A stretch of 64,000 nt of DNA from Bacillus sp. HSf4 (GCF_029537375.1 NZ_CP120679.1:3329501-3393500); one strand, 5' to 3'. Positions 1 to 9,427 are shown, numbered from the stretch's first letter. Made by a program: numbers and translations. The notes: generated by a model from the sequence alone, not told the origin.

Positions 1-43
1 CAACAGGCCTTCACCACCCGTCCTACATATTGCACAAAACGTA

Positions 44-83
44 AAAATGGCCGGCTGCACTTCACTGTGCTGCCGGCCATTTT
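44..83 (-). terminator. Rho-independent terminator of pgi
   Basis: A long GC-rich inverted repeat (AAAATGGCCGGC at 44-55 pairing with GCCGGCCATTTT at 72-83) lies just beyond the pgi stop codon. It gives a U-run on the minus strand. Confidence 0.85.
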
Positions 84-89
84 CTCTTC

Positions 90-1442
90 TTATTGATTCA
101 AGCGTTTTTCAAGCTCCGCTTTTTTCTCTTCAAATCCCGGTTTGCCGAGAAGGGCGAACATGTTCACTTTGTAAGCTTCAACCCCAGGCTGGTCAAACGG
201 GTTGACACCGAGCAGATATCCGCTCATCGCGCAGGCTTTTTCAAAGAAGTATACAAGGTAGCCAAACGTATAGGCGTTCATTTCCGGTACGTTCACGATC
301 AGGTTCGGCACATTTCCGTCCGTATGTGCGAGCATCGTGCCTTGGAACGCTTTTTTATTGACGAAATCGACGGTTTTGCCCGCTAAATAGTTCAGGCCGT
401 CAAGGTCATTGTCCGCTTCTTCGATCGTCAGTTCATGTCTTGGCTTTTCAACATTCAAGACGGTTTCAAACATATCTCTTCTTCCTTCTTGAACATATTG
501 TCCAAGTGAGTGAAGATCGGTAGAGAAATTGGCGGAAGAAGGGTAAATCCCTTTTTCGTCTTTTCCTTCGCTTTCGCCGAACAGCTGCTTCCACCATTCC
601 GCAAAGTACTGAAGGCCAGGCTCGTAGTTGATCAGCATTTCGATTGTTTTTCCTTTATTATAAAGAACGTTTCTGACAACCGCGTATTGGTAAGCCGGGT
701 TATCCTCTAGCTCTGATACGGAAAAATCTTTGCTTGCATCTTGAGCGCCTTTCATCATGTCATCGATATCAACACCGCTGACGGCAATCGGAAGCAGCCC
801 AACCGCAGTCAGAACAGAGTATCGTCCGCCGACATCGTCAGGAATGATAAATGATTCAAAGCCTTCTTCATTGGCCAGCGTTTTTAGTGCGCCGCGCTCT
901 TTATCTGTTGTCGCATAAATGCGGCGTTTCGCTTCTTCTTTTCCGTATTTCTCTTCCAGAAGCTTGCGGAAAATCCGGAAGGCGATCGCCGGTTCAGTCG
1001 TTGTTCCTGATTTGGAAATGACGTTGATTGAAAAATCGGCGTCTTCGAGAAGGTCCATGACATCTTTCATATAGGAAGAGCTGATATTGTTGCCAATAAA
1101 AATGACTTGAGGCGTTTTCCGTTTTTCTTTCGGCAGGGTGTTGTAGAATGAATGATTCAGCATTTCAATCGCTGCTCTCGCGCCGAGATAAGAACCGCCG
1201 ATTCCTACGACAAGAAGGACGTCAGAGTCGTTTTTAATTTTTTCGGCGCTTGTTTGAATGCGGGCAAATTCTTCTTTGTCATAGTTGGACGGAAGATCCA
1301 CCCAGCCTAAAAAGTCGCTGCCGGCACCGGTTTTTTCATGAATCGAGTGATGGGCAACCTTTACGAAATCACGCAGATATGTAAGCTCTTTTTCTTTAAA
1401 AAACGGCAATGCTCTTGAGTAATCAAAACGGACATGCGTCAT
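90..1442 (-). CDS. pgi: Glucose-6-phosphate isomerase
   Basis: This enzyme interconverts glucose-6-phosphate and fructose-6-phosphate in cytosolic glycolysis and gluconeogenesis. The 450-residue product is the usual Bacillus length. It shows the sugar-phosphate-binding [13 protein letters not shown] stretch near residue 75 and the PGI signature around [14 protein letters not shown] near residue 290. The frame is open further upstream, but the ATG at 1442 starts the conserved MTHVRFDYS sequence and follows a GGAGG ribosome site, so the longer version is not chosen. It is a single-gene unit with its own terminator. In B. subtilis the same gene (yugL) adjoins yugK and yugJ; here only yugJ follows. 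Confidence 0.97.
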   Translation of the reverse strand: MTHVRFDYSRALPFFKEKELTYLRDFVKVAHHSIHEKTGAGSDFLGWVDLPSNYDKEEFARIQTSAEKIKNDSDVLLVVGIGGSYLGARAAIEMLNHSFYNTLPKEKRKTPQVIFIGNNISSSYMKDVMDLLEDADFSINVISKSGTTTEPAIAFRIFRKLLEEKYGKEEAKRRIYATTDKERGALKTLANEEGFESFIIPDDVGGRYSVLTAVGLLPIAVSGVDIDDMMKGAQDASKDFSVSELEDNPAYQYAVVRNVLYNKGKTIEMLINYEPGLQYFAEWWKQLFGESEGKDEKGIYPSSANFSTDLHSLGQYVQEGRRDMFETVLNVEKPRHELTIEEADNDLDGLNYLAGKTVDFVNKKAFQGTMLAHTDGNVPNLIVNVPEMNAYTFGYLVYFFEKACAMSGYLLGVNPFDQPGVEAYKVNMFALLGKPGFEEKKAELEKRLNQ

Positions 1443-1742
1443 ATGAATAAACCTCCAGTTCTCACTGTTTTCTAATATTCCCGCCAGCGCTTTCATTTTT
1501 GACTCGGGCTCCGGCTAGTATGGGTCTGTTAAACATGTCGATTTAAGGCGACAGCCTCTTCCCTTTTCACTTTATATGAACTCCATCGCGAAATCAAGTG
1601 ATGAACAGGAGCGACCAATGCCTTGATGGCGGCTTGGCAGCCAAAAATGCCGAATTCGCATGGAACTTTGAATTTTTGTCAAAATGACAACAAATCAAAA
1701 AGCGGCTCGGAAAGAGCGTTCCTTTCCGGAGCCGTTTTGTAG
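1443..1742. other. Intergenic region between yugJ and pgi
   Basis: These 300 bases carry the yugJ terminator and the pgi promoter region but no recognisable gene. A perfect inverted repeat TTGTCA-AAA-TGACAA lies at 1676-1690 and may be an operator. In B. subtilis yugK occupies this position; I see no remnant of it. Confidence 0.5.
1697..1739 (-). terminator. Terminator of yugJ
   Basis: The inverted repeat AAAGCGGCTCGGAAAG / CTTTCCGGAGCCGTTTT has one bulge and lies immediately after the yugJ stop. Confidence 0.8.
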
Positions 1743-2906
1743 TTACAGCGAAGCTTTCAGGATGGACAGAACATCCGCTTTATTCAACGTTTTAAAACGG
1801 CCGAATTCTCCGTTGGCCATCGCTTTGTCGGCAATGAGATCAAGCTTTTCATCCGTGATATCATAATCGCTGAGGCGGCTCGGCGCTCCAAGACTCGTCC
1901 AGAATTCTGAAAGCTTTTCAATACCCGCCAGAGCCACTTCACGATCTGTTTTGCCTGTTTCATCAACGTCAAACACACGGACGGCAAGCTGTTTAAAGCG
2001 GCCGACATTTTCAGAAAGCGTGTGCTTCATCCAGTTCGGGAAGAGAATGGCAAGTCCTCCGGCATGAGGAATATCGTAAACGGCGCTGACGGCGTGCTCG
2101 ATGTTGTGTGTCGCCCAGTCGCCGCGGGCTCCCATTGACAGCATGCCGTTTAAGGCAATCGTACCCGTGAAGAGAATCGTTTCGCGCAGTTCATAATTTT
2201 CAAGGTCGTCAATGAGCTTAGGAGCGGTTTCAATCACCGTTCTTAACAGGCTTTCACACATCCGGTCCTGATAAGGGGTATTTTCGACATGATGAAAATA
2301 TTGTTCAAACACATGGGACATCATATCGACCATGCCGTAAATCGTATGATCTTTAGGTACCGTAAACGTGTTGACCGGATCTAGGATTGAGAACTTAGGG
2401 AATACAAGCGGGCTCCCCCATCCGTATTTTTCATTAGTTTCCCAATTGGTAATCACAGACCCTGAATTCATTTCAGATCCGGTCGCCGCTAATGTGAGTA
2501 CCGTTCCAAACGGGAGCGCTTCAGTCGGAATGTGTTTTTTTGTAACGATATCCCAGGCGTCACCATCATATTTAGCGCCCGCCGCAATCGCTTTCGTACA
2601 GTCGATGACACTTCCGCCTCCAACCGCCAGAAGAAAATCAATATCATTCTCCTTGCAGATCGCCGCGCCTTTATTGACTGTAGCGACGCGCGGATTCGGT
2701 TCAACACCGGCCAGTTCATGAACATTTGCACCCGCTTTTTCGAGGATCGAGACGACTTGATCGTATAAACCGTTTCGCTTAATGCTGCCTCCGCCGTAAA
2801 CGAGCAAAATGTTGGAGCCGTATGGTTTAATTTCTTCTGGAAGCTTTTCCACTTCTCCGCGTCCGAAAATCAGTTTGGTCGGATTCCAATATGTAAATTG
2901 ATCCAT
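1743..2906 (-). CDS. yugJ: Iron-containing (NADH-dependent) butanol-type alcohol dehydrogenase YugJ
   Basis: This 387-residue product belongs to the group III Fe-dependent alcohol dehydrogenases (BdhA/YqhD type), which reduce aldehydes with NAD(P)H in the cytosol. Visible features are the nucleotide-binding [15 protein letters not shown] stretch near residue 97, the conserved [11 protein letters not shown] and the metal-ligand region [19 protein letters not shown] near residue 265. The ATG at 2906 follows an AAAGGAGG site. B. subtilis has two such genes in tandem, yugJ and yugK; length and position next to yuzA favour yugJ. The physiological substrate is unknown. Confidence 0.9.
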   Translation of the reverse strand: MDQFTYWNPTKLIFGRGEVEKLPEEIKPYGSNILLVYGGGSIKRNGLYDQVVSILEKAGANVHELAGVEPNPRVATVNKGAAICKENDIDFLLAVGGGSVIDCTKAIAAGAKYDGDAWDIVTKKHIPTEALPFGTVLTLAATGSEMNSGSVITNWETNEKYGWGSPLVFPKFSILDPVNTFTVPKDHTIYGMVDMMSHVFEQYFHHVENTPYQDRMCESLLRTVIETAPKLIDDLENYELRETILFTGTIALNGMLSMGARGDWATHNIEHAVSAVYDIPHAGGLAILFPNWMKHTLSENVGRFKQLAVRVFDVDETGKTDREVALAGIEKLSEFWTSLGAPSRLSDYDITDEKLDLIADKAMANGEFGRFKTLNKADVLSILKASL

Positions 2907-3041
2907 CTAATCTCCTCCTTTAACCACTATTATGTGAAAAGGCTGTACGCTATGTAAAGCGATCTGCTTTTATACGTATAAACTATCCAAAACGTTCACA
3001 ATCTATAAATGTTCATGACAAATAAAGGAGGAAAATGAAAA

Positions 3042-3278
3042 ATGAGTGTGCTTCAGCGTATTGCATTGGTATTGACGATTATCGGAGCAATCAATTGGGG
3101 ACTGATAGGATTTTTTCAATTTGACTTGGTTGCAGCCATTTTCGGCGGACCCGGTTCTGCCATATCTCGTACGGTTTATGCGCTTGTCGGGATTGCCGGT
3201 TTGATCAATCTCGGCCTTTTATTTAAACCGCAAGAAGAAACCGCCGGGGAAGACGCGAAACAGCCGGAAATGCGGTAG
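3042..3278 (+). CDS. yuzA: Small DUF378 membrane protein YuzA
   Basis: A 78-residue protein with two predicted membrane segments (about residues 5-27 and 42-62) separated by a short FDLVAAIFGG loop. The pattern INWGLIGFFQFDLV is characteristic of DUF378 proteins. Its C-terminal tail is charged and presumably cytoplasmic. AAAGGAGG precedes the ATG. Function is unknown; it is transcribed divergently from yugJ and shares a bidirectional terminator with yugI. Confidence 0.88.
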   Translation: MSVLQRIALVLTIIGAINWGLIGFFQFDLVAAIFGGPGSAISRTVYALVGIAGLINLGLLFKPQEETAGEDAKQPEMR

Positions 3279-3290
3279 CCGTCCATAAAA

Positions 3291-3320
3291 AAATAACTCC
3301 GGCGGGAGCCGGAGTTATTT
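3291..3320. terminator. Bidirectional terminator of yuzA and yugI
   Basis: A perfect 12-bp stem (AAATAACTCCGG / CCGGAGTTATTT) with a six-base loop lies between two convergent genes, with A/T runs on both sides. Confidence 0.9.
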
Positions 3321-3329
3321 GCGTTCAGC

Positions 3330-3719
3330 TTACTTTTTGATTAAATCTTTTCTGTTAGACTGCTCAATCCACTCTTCAAGCTTGTCTTTTAGCGTATTGA
3401 AGCCTTGCGGAGCAGCCGCATCTTCAGTTTGGACAGCCTTTTGTCTTCTAGGCTTGCTTTCTTTTCGTTCAGGAGCTGCCTGTGTAGCACGAATGGATAG
3501 GCTGATTTTGCCTTTTTCCTCATCGACAGAAAGAACTTTAACCTGCACTTCATCACCGATGGCCAAGTGCTCGTTGATATCTTTAACGAAACCGTGTGTC
3601 ACTTCAGAAATATGCACAAGTCCCTGTGTTTCTTCATCTAGGGCAACAAACGCTCCATACGCCTGTAATCCAGTCACTTTACCAGTGTAAACACTGCCCA
3701 CTTCAAATTTTGCTGTCAT
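3330..3719 (-). CDS. yugI: S1-domain general stress protein 13
   Basis: The 129-residue protein has one N-terminal S1 RNA-binding domain (about residues 5-75, with GSVYTGKVTGLQAYGAFV and GLVHISEV motifs) and a basic linker plus acidic C-terminus. It is the GSP13 (YugI) family, a ribosome-associated stress protein in Bacillus. The ATG at 3719 has an AGGAG site; a TTG three codons upstream is less likely. It is monocistronic. Confidence 0.92.
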   Translation of the reverse strand: MTAKFEVGSVYTGKVTGLQAYGAFVALDEETQGLVHISEVTHGFVKDINEHLAIGDEVQVKVLSVDEEKGKISLSIRATQAAPERKESKPRRQKAVQTEDAAAPQGFNTLKDKLEEWIEQSNRKDLIKK

Positions 3720-3939
3720 AACTAACAACTCCTACATCTAATGAATTTAACTCTTTTTATACGCAATAAAAAATTATATCACACAAGTCCTTTTTAAGCA
3801 AAAAAACTTTTTTTAAAACATACATGTTTAAAACTCACGCCAAAGGGGAATACTGAGAATAATCAAGGCTTTCTAGTATCCCCCCCCTTATTTTGTATGC
3901 GGACCTGTCAAAAGGTGCGTATTTTTTTGTCCTTATAAC
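3720..3939. other. AT-rich intergenic region between alaT and yugI
   Basis: No gene is visible. The stretch holds the yugI promoter region, A/T homopolymer runs and an imperfect hairpin (about 3897-3923) followed by a T-run on the plus strand. That polarity does not suit alaT, so I do not call it as a terminator. Confidence 0.4.
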
Positions 3940-5100
3940 TTACAAGCTGCCGACGAACCGCTTCATCCTGACAAGCGCCTCCTGAAGCTGTTCAAGCGAG
4001 GACGCATAGGAGCACCTGATATAGCCTTCTCCGCTCGGCCCAAAGACATTGCCCGGAACGACGGCGACTTTTTCTTTCATGAGCAGCGCTTCTGCAAACG
4101 CTTCAGAGCTCATACCGGTTTTTTTGATCGACGGAAACGCGTAAAAAGCGCCGCCCGGCTGATGGCAGTCAAGTCCGATCTCATTGAGGCTGTCGACAAA
4201 CACATTTCGCCTGCGCCGATAGCTTTTTCTCATCTTTTCGACATCGTTGAGCCCGTTTTTAAGCGCTTCCTCTGCGGCGAATTGAGCCATGCTCGGAGCA
4301 CACATCATGGAATATTGATGGATTTTCAGCATCGGCTCCCGTAAAAAAGCCGGAGCCGCGACATAGCCGAGGCGCCATCCCGTCATGGCGAAGCCCTTTG
4401 AAAAACCGGATATCAAAATCGTCCGCTCTTTCATCCCGCTGATTTCCGCAAAGCTGGTATATGGTTCATCATATGTAAGCTCGGCATAGATTTCATCCGC
4501 AATGACAATCAGGTCATGCTTTTTCGCAAATGCCGCAATGTCGTTTAGCTCTTCTTTTGAATACACAGAACCGGTCGGATTGGACGGCGTGCAAAGAATG
4601 ATCGCTTTTGTCCGTTCCGTGACGGCCGCTTCAAAGTCTTCGGCCTTCGCTTTAAATCCCCGTTCAGCATTCGTATGGATGTGGACGGCTCTTCCGCCTG
4701 CCAGGGAGACAAGCGCTTCATAGGCGACAAAACACGGTTCGGGAATCAGCACTTCTTCTCCCGGATCGAGAATCGCCCTTACCGCGATGTCGAGGGCTTG
4801 GCTTGCCCCGACGGTCACGATCAGCTCGCTCTCCGGCGAATAGTCAAGCTGAAAGCGTTTATTCAAATAAGCGCTGATCTCTTTCCTCAAGGAAAGGAGA
4901 CCGGCGTTTGCCGTATAGGATGTATAACCCTGTTCAAGGGAAAGGATGCTCGCTTCCCTGACATTCCACGCCGTCACAAAGTCGGGCTCTCCGACGCCTA
5001 AGGAAATGACGCCTTCCATCGTTGATGCGAGATCGAAAAACTTGCGGATGCCGGACGGCTTGATTTGCTGTGCTGCTTTGGATATATAACTCGATCTCAT
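3940..5100 (-). CDS. alaT: Alanine aminotransferase AlaT (class I/II PLP aminotransferase)
   Basis: A 386-residue fold-type I aminotransferase. The PLP lysine lies in SGFSKGFAMTGWRLGY near residue 231; TPSNPTGSVY near residue 171 and IADEIYAEL near residue 200 are the other cofactor-binding landmarks. In B. subtilis the ortholog (formerly yugH/patA-like) makes alanine from pyruvate. The start codon follows directly on the alaR stop with no gap and a weak ribosome site, so translation is probably coupled to alaR. Confidence 0.92.
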   Translation of the reverse strand: MRSSYISKAAQQIKPSGIRKFFDLASTMEGVISLGVGEPDFVTAWNVREASILSLEQGYTSYTANAGLLSLRKEISAYLNKRFQLDYSPESELIVTVGASQALDIAVRAILDPGEEVLIPEPCFVAYEALVSLAGGRAVHIHTNAERGFKAKAEDFEAAVTERTKAIILCTPSNPTGSVYSKEELNDIAAFAKKHDLIVIADEIYAELTYDEPYTSFAEISGMKERTILISGFSKGFAMTGWRLGYVAAPAFLREPMLKIHQYSMMCAPSMAQFAAEEALKNGLNDVEKMRKSYRRRRNVFVDSLNEIGLDCHQPGGAFYAFPSIKKTGMSSEAFAEALLMKEKVAVVPGNVFGPSGEGYIRCSYASSLEQLQEALVRMKRFVGSL

Positions 5101-5601
5101 TTACGGAGACACCACGATTCTTTTGTCATCATCACCGGAGTCAAAAACTTTCCCGTCGTGCTTGTATTTCTTCAAAATAAAGTGGGTGGTTGTCGATACG
5201 ACGGAATCAAGCGTCGATAATTTTTCTGATACGAAGTGCGAAATATCAGACATCGTTTTGCCGCGAATGACAACTGACAGATCATAAACTCCTGACATTA
5301 AGTAAACGGATTCAACTTCATCAAACCTGTAAATCCGTTCGGCCACTTCATCAAACCCGACGCCGCGCTTCGGTGTCACCTTGACATCGATCATCGCCGT
5401 TACGCCTTCATGGCCGTCGACTTTGCGCCAATCGATCATTGCCGAATAATCGATAATGACCTTCTCTTTTTCCAGCTTTTCAATAATCGCTTTCGTTTCT
5501 TCCTGAGAGATATTCGCCATTTTCGCGATCGTTTCAGGTTCGAGGCGGCTGTTTTCCTCTAAAATTTCCAATACTTCGGTTTCTTTTTCAGTAAGCTTCA
5601 T
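5101..5601 (-). CDS. alaR: Lrp/AsnC-family regulator AlaR
   Basis: A 166-residue Lrp/AsnC regulator. The N-terminal winged helix-turn-helix covers about residues 1-60 and an effector-binding RAM domain (GVTAMIDVKV onward) covers about 65-145. The family binds amino acids as octamers, and B. subtilis AlaR controls alaRT. It is the first gene of the alaR-alaT operon, divergent from yugF. The stop codon abuts the alaT ATG. Confidence 0.92.
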   Translation of the reverse strand: MKLTEKETEVLEILEENSRLEPETIAKMANISQEETKAIIEKLEKEKVIIDYSAMIDWRKVDGHEGVTAMIDVKVTPKRGVGFDEVAERIYRFDEVESVYLMSGVYDLSVVIRGKTMSDISHFVSEKLSTLDSVVSTTTHFILKKYKHDGKVFDSGDDDKRIVVSP

Positions 5602-5804
5602 CTTGTTATCACACCTTTAAATGTCTGAGAAATCTTCTGAATATTATAGCACGTTTTTCGGCGATTGTAAGTCGGTAAAAAAAGCGAAATTACGGGGTGA
5701 AAAAAATTTTTTCGGGTACGATAAATAACATACTCAAACAGGCTCCGCAACATGCAGTCGGGCTTGTTTTACATGAAGAAAACGATCTCGGAGTGATTTT
5801 GATC

Positions 5805-6626
5805 ATGCAGTTATCGAAACCTACCACACAGCACATTCATGGGGTTAATATCTATTATGAACATTATGAAAATCCCGGCAGGACAACGCTGATTTTAATT
5901 CACGGCTTTCTTTCCTCTTCGTTCTGCTACAGAAAGCTCATTCCTCTTTTGAAGAATGAGTTTAATATCATCACTCTTGATCTGCCCCCTTTTGGACAAT
6001 CGGAAAAATCGCAGACCTTTGTTTATACGTACCAAAACATGGCCAGAGTGGTGATCGGGCTGATCGAACGGCTGAAGATCACAGAAGCGGTCTTGGTCGG
6101 GCATTCAATGGGCGGACAGATTTCCCTTTATGCCGTAAAGGAGCGGCCCGAGCTGTTTAAAAAGGTCGTGCTGCTCTGCAGCTCAGGATATTTAACACGG
6201 GCGCCGCGGCGGCTCATTTTCGGGAGCCACATCCCCTATTTCCACTTGTATATCAAACGCTGGCTCTCCAAACAAGGCGTGCTCAAAAACCTGATGAATG
6301 TCGTTTATGACAAATCCCTGATCGATCAGGACATGATTGACGGCTATTTGAAGCCATTTCTCGACGATCAGATTTTCAGAGCGCTCGCACGCCTGATCAG
6401 ACATCGGGAGGGCGATTTAGCGCCCGACGAATTAAAACAAATCGAAACGCCGTCCCTTTTGATCTGGGGGGAAGAGGACCGGGTCGTGCCCGTTCAGATC
6501 GGAAAAAGGCTTCATCAGGACTTGCCCAATTCCTCTTTTTATTCTTTAAAACACACCGGGCATCTCGTTCCCGAGGAAAATCCGGATTTTGTTTCAGACA
6601 AAATCGCTAATTTTGTCATCACATAA
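5805..6626 (+). CDS. yugF: Alpha/beta hydrolase YugF
   Basis: A 273-residue alpha/beta-hydrolase. Visible elements are the oxyanion HGF region (ILIHGFLSSSFCYR near residue 32), the nucleophile elbow VGHSMGGQ near residue 100, an acid in LLIWGEEDRVVP and the catalytic His in KHTGHLVPEE. The open frame extends 36 codons upstream, but ATG 5805 gives the family length and the conserved MQLSKPTT start, with a GGAGTG ribosome site. Substrate unknown; MenH-like hydrolases are the closest named relatives. Confidence 0.9.
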   Translation: MQLSKPTTQHIHGVNIYYEHYENPGRTTLILIHGFLSSSFCYRKLIPLLKNEFNIITLDLPPFGQSEKSQTFVYTYQNMARVVIGLIERLKITEAVLVGHSMGGQISLYAVKERPELFKKVVLLCSSGYLTRAPRRLIFGSHIPYFHLYIKRWLSKQGVLKNLMNVVYDKSLIDQDMIDGYLKPFLDDQIFRALARLIRHREGDLAPDELKQIETPSLLIWGEEDRVVPVQIGKRLHQDLPNSSFYSLKHTGHLVPEENPDFVSDKIANFVIT

Positions 6627-6631
6627 AATAA

Positions 6632-6652
6632 AAAACCGCCAGCGGCGGTTTT
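6632..6652. terminator. Terminator of yugF, shared with yugE
   Basis: A perfect 9-bp stem (AAAACCGCC / GGCGGTTTT) with a three-base loop and T-run lies between convergent yugF and yugE. Confidence 0.9.
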
Positions 6653-6675
6653 TTAAACAGTTTGGACTCTATGTT

Positions 6676-6930
6676 TTAGCAGGAACTGCTGTCTTTCAGT
6701 ACAAGGAGCCGATCTGCCATTTTTATGCATTCCTCCAATGGCAGTGTCTCGTCAAATGACACTTCAAAAACGGCTTGAATCGCCTTGCCGAGCCGGTTTC
6801 TATCGTCCTCGGTGTAGACGGCCTGAACGATTTCCGCCGCTTCTGTTTCGTAAAAATCAGCCCCGGCGGAGAAAGGGTCCCATTCTTTGATCATCTGTAC
6901 AATTTGAGCTGCTGCCTGACTTTCTTTCAT
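6676..6930 (-). CDS. yugE: Small conserved protein YugE (DUF1871)
   Basis: An 84-residue acidic, probably helical cytosolic protein matching the YugE/DUF1871 family by context and by the MIKEWDPFS and EIVQAVY patterns. ATG 6930 is preferred because a GGTGATC ribosome site precedes it. The alternative GTG is three codons upstream, inside that site. Function is unknown. Confidence 0.82.
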   Translation of the reverse strand: MKESQAAAQIVQMIKEWDPFSAGADFYETEAAEIVQAVYTEDDRNRLGKAIQAVFEVSFDETLPLEECIKMADRLLVLKDSSSC

Positions 6931-7007
6931 ATGGATCACCGCTTAAACTGAAATTTTTCAAAGCTATTGTATCATAACCTGGCCAATCTTTGATAAAAAA
7001 CACCGTT

Positions 7008-7505
7008 TTAAAGATCCGCGTTTTCCTTTTTCCGCCGCCGAGTGATCAAATAAATTCCGAGGCCGTTGACGAGAACGAGGCCGAAAACCGTATTGCCAAG
7101 CGGCGCCCAGCCGCTTTCCCCCGTCATAACCAGCGACAGGACAACCTTGCCGACAAGAGTCGCATTCAATACCGCGAGCCCCCATCCCAATGAGCGCTGC
7201 CAAAATGCCGCACATATCAAAACGAGAAACCCCATCATCAAAGCAATCGTCAACATGGCTGTAAGCGAAGAGGACAAGAGCATTTGTTCATATTCCAAAA
7301 CAGTCTGCATCCGGGGATCGATCGTCTCAGGGACTGGGAACCAGACCATGCTGCTCATCATCAGCAAAAAGGTGATGATCACGCCTTTCCATGATCGTTT
7401 ATAACAAAAATAACAAAGCACAATGAGAAATAACGGGCGGATATACCAGCTAAGCGGATTGAGATGGCGCTGAAAAGCCCATTCAAGCACGCTGTTCCAT
7501 TCCAT
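7008..7505 (-). CDS. Putative four-helix membrane protein, not recognised
   Basis: A 165-residue hydrophobic protein with about four predicted membrane segments, starting with a WYIRPLFLIVLCYFCYKRSW stretch and ending in the basic tail RRRKKENADL. ATG 7505 has an AAGGAG site nine bases upstream. It lies between yugE and divergent patB, a place where B. subtilis 168 has no such gene as far as I recall. I cannot assign a family. Confidence 0.7.
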   Translation of the reverse strand: MEWNSVLEWAFQRHLNPLSWYIRPLFLIVLCYFCYKRSWKGVIITFLLMMSSMVWFPVPETIDPRMQTVLEYEQMLLSSSLTAMLTIALMMGFLVLICAAFWQRSLGWGLAVLNATLVGKVVLSLVMTGESGWAPLGNTVFGLVLVNGLGIYLITRRRKKENADL

Positions 7506-7609
7506 TTGCACCCACTCCTTTTTTAAATGAGGCTTTCTCCGCGAAAAGATTGCAATCTCTTGCTATCATCGTTAATGTATAACATATGAAAAAGACATGA
7601 GGTGAGATC

Positions 7610-8773
7610 ATGGATTTTAATACAGAACATAACAGACGCGGAACGCAGTCTGTGAAATGGGATTTAACACAAGAATTATTCGGCGTCAATGACGCGCTGC
7701 CGATGTGGGTGGCGGATATGGACTTCCGCGCGCCTGAAGCGGTTATTGATGCTCTTCAAGAGCGCCTGGAGCACGGGGTTTTCGGCTATACGTCGGCAGG
7801 CGCAAAAACGAAGGAAGCTGTCGTCAGCTGGCTCAACAGCCGCCACGGCTGGGAGACTGAACCGTCGTTTATTACGTTCAGCCCCGGCATCGTTACAGCG
7901 ATTGCCACCGCTGTCCAGGCATTCACTGAACCGGGTGACAAAGTCGTCGTTCAGCCGCCTGTTTACACCCCGTTCTTTGACATGGTGACGAAAAACGGAC
8001 GGTCTGTATTACATAACCCTTTAATCGAACAAGACGGACGCTATGAGATCGATTTTGCCGATCTTGAAAAAAGCTTGAGCGAACCAGATGTGAAGCTTTT
8101 CATTCTTTGCAGTCCGCATAATCCTTCCGGCCGCTCCTGGACGAAACAAGAACTGACAAAGCTTGGCGAGCTCTGCCTTGCCCATGGGGTGACGGTCATT
8201 TCTGACGAAATTCATTCCGATTTGATGCTGTATGGGCGCAAACATACCCCGTTTGCCTCGATTTCCCGGGAATTCGCAGAGCTTTCGATCACATGCATCG
8301 CTCCGAGCAAGACATTTAATTTGGCCGGACTGCAGGCCTCGGCCATCATCATTCCCGACCGGGCGAAAAGGGCGGCTTTCACACAGGTGATGCAGCGCCA
8401 AGGGCTGTCATCGCTAAACGCATTTGCGGTCTCAGCCATTGAAGCCGCATATTCAAAAGGCGAACCTTGGCTGGACCGATTAATCCCCTATATCGAACAT
8501 AATATGGAGGAAGTGAGCCGCTTTTTGCAGCAGGAGCTGCCTGAGGTGCGGATGATGAAGCCGGATGCCTCATATTTAGCATGGCTGGACTGCAGAGCCC
8601 TCGAACTGTCAGATCAGGAATTGAAGCGCAGGCTCCTTCATAAAGGAAAGCTGATTCTTGAATCCGGACCGAAGTACGGCCCGGGTGGAGAAGGGTTTGT
8701 CAGAATGAATGTCGGATGTTCACTGTCCGTGGTAAAGGACGGACTGAGCCGCTTAAAAACGGCTTTTTCATAA
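7610..8773 (+). CDS. patB: Cystathionine beta-lyase PatB
   Basis: A 387-residue PLP-dependent C-S lyase of the MalY/PatB type, releasing homocysteine, pyruvate and ammonia from cystathionine in the cytosol. The cofactor lysine is in the APSKTFNLAGLQ motif near residue 233. The N-terminal MPMWVADMDF stretch and SPHNPSGR near residue 166 are typical of this branch. An AGGTG ribosome site precedes the ATG. In B. subtilis kinB and kapB follow; here kinB is missing. Confidence 0.92.
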   Translation: MDFNTEHNRRGTQSVKWDLTQELFGVNDALPMWVADMDFRAPEAVIDALQERLEHGVFGYTSAGAKTKEAVVSWLNSRHGWETEPSFITFSPGIVTAIATAVQAFTEPGDKVVVQPPVYTPFFDMVTKNGRSVLHNPLIEQDGRYEIDFADLEKSLSEPDVKLFILCSPHNPSGRSWTKQELTKLGELCLAHGVTVISDEIHSDLMLYGRKHTPFASISREFAELSITCIAPSKTFNLAGLQASAIIIPDRAKRAAFTQVMQRQGLSSLNAFAVSAIEAAYSKGEPWLDRLIPYIEHNMEEVSRFLQQELPEVRMMKPDASYLAWLDCRALELSDQELKRRLLHKGKLILESGPKYGPGGEGFVRMNVGCSLSVVKDGLSRLKTAFS

Positions 8774-8787
8774 GCATCACGGCATGT

Positions 8788-8976
8788 CTATCGTTTATGC
8801 GTTTCTTGCTGCATTTCTTGTTCGAGCTTTTCCGCTTTTTCAGCTTCTTTTTTGGAATGTCTGATGATCAGCCGGAATACAAAAAGAGCGATGATAAAGA
8901 AAATGGCCAACGTGATAAAAGAAGGAATATACTCTCTTTTATCTTCAGGAAAATAAAGCATAAACTGAATGAGCAA
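8788..8976 (-). CDS. Small single-pass membrane protein, hypothetical
   Basis: A short reading frame (62 codons from TTG 8976, or 65 from GTG 8985). It encodes one hydrophobic segment (SFITLAIFFIIALFVFRLII) followed by a lysine/glutamate-rich helix. This looks like a membrane anchor with a short cytoplasmic coiled coil. A GGGGGAG ribosome site fits the TTG start. It occupies the interval where kinB lies in B. subtilis and shares no resemblance to a kinase. Function unknown. Confidence 0.6.
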   Translation of the reverse strand: MLIQFMLYFPEDKREYIPSFITLAIFFIIALFVFRLIIRHSKKEAEKAEKLEQEMQQETHKR

Positions 8977-9040
8977 TGGCGCCACTCCCCCGATTGTTTA
9001 TTGTTTCCAAATATAATCATACCATTTGGAGGTGGACGCA

Positions 9041-9427
9041 GTGAATCAGTTTCAAGTCGGAGATCAGGTAAAAGGTTTTTATAAAACAGGCGTTTATATA
9101 GGAGAAATAACGGATATCAAGCCGATGCACTATTTAGTGAAAATTCTCGCCGTCTTAACCCATCCGAAGCAGGGGGATCTTCATCATCCCAAAGATGCCG
9201 AAGTGGCATTTTTCCATGAACGAAAGGCTCTCGCTTACCGTGAGCAGACAAACATTCCGCACCATATGGTGAAGCCTTACGACGGCCCTGTGCCGGATTA
9301 CGAGGATTCACTTCGCGAGGCGCTGAGCCGTTTTCAAGCGGAATTGGCAAACGATCCGTCAGATTACGCGGCGAAATCGCTGGCATGCGCCGCTGCACTT
9401 GAAAAAGAATATTTTCCAAACAAATAA
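9041..9427 (+). CDS. kapB: Kinase-associated protein KapB
   Basis: A 128-residue protein of the KapB family. In B. subtilis KapB is needed for the KinB branch of the sporulation phosphorelay. The N-terminal part (VGDQVKGFYKTGVYIGEI) resembles a small beta-barrel; the C-terminus is helical. GTG 9041 follows a strong GGAGGTG site and gives the family length. No kinB gene precedes it here, so either its partner is elsewhere or the protein has another role. Confidence 0.9.
   Translation: MNQFQVGDQVKGFYKTGVYIGEITDIKPMHYLVKILAVLTHPKQGDLHHPKDAEVAFFHERKALAYREQTNIPHHMVKPYDGPVPDYEDSLREALSRFQAELANDPSDYAAKSLACAAALEKEYFPNK

Noticed and set aside
2950..2970. TGTAAAGCG sequence upstream of yugJ as a cre site
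   Set aside because: It fails the central CG and the second half of the cre consensus.
3897..3923. Imperfect hairpin downstream of alaT
   Set aside because: Mismatched stem, and the T-run is on the wrong strand for alaT.
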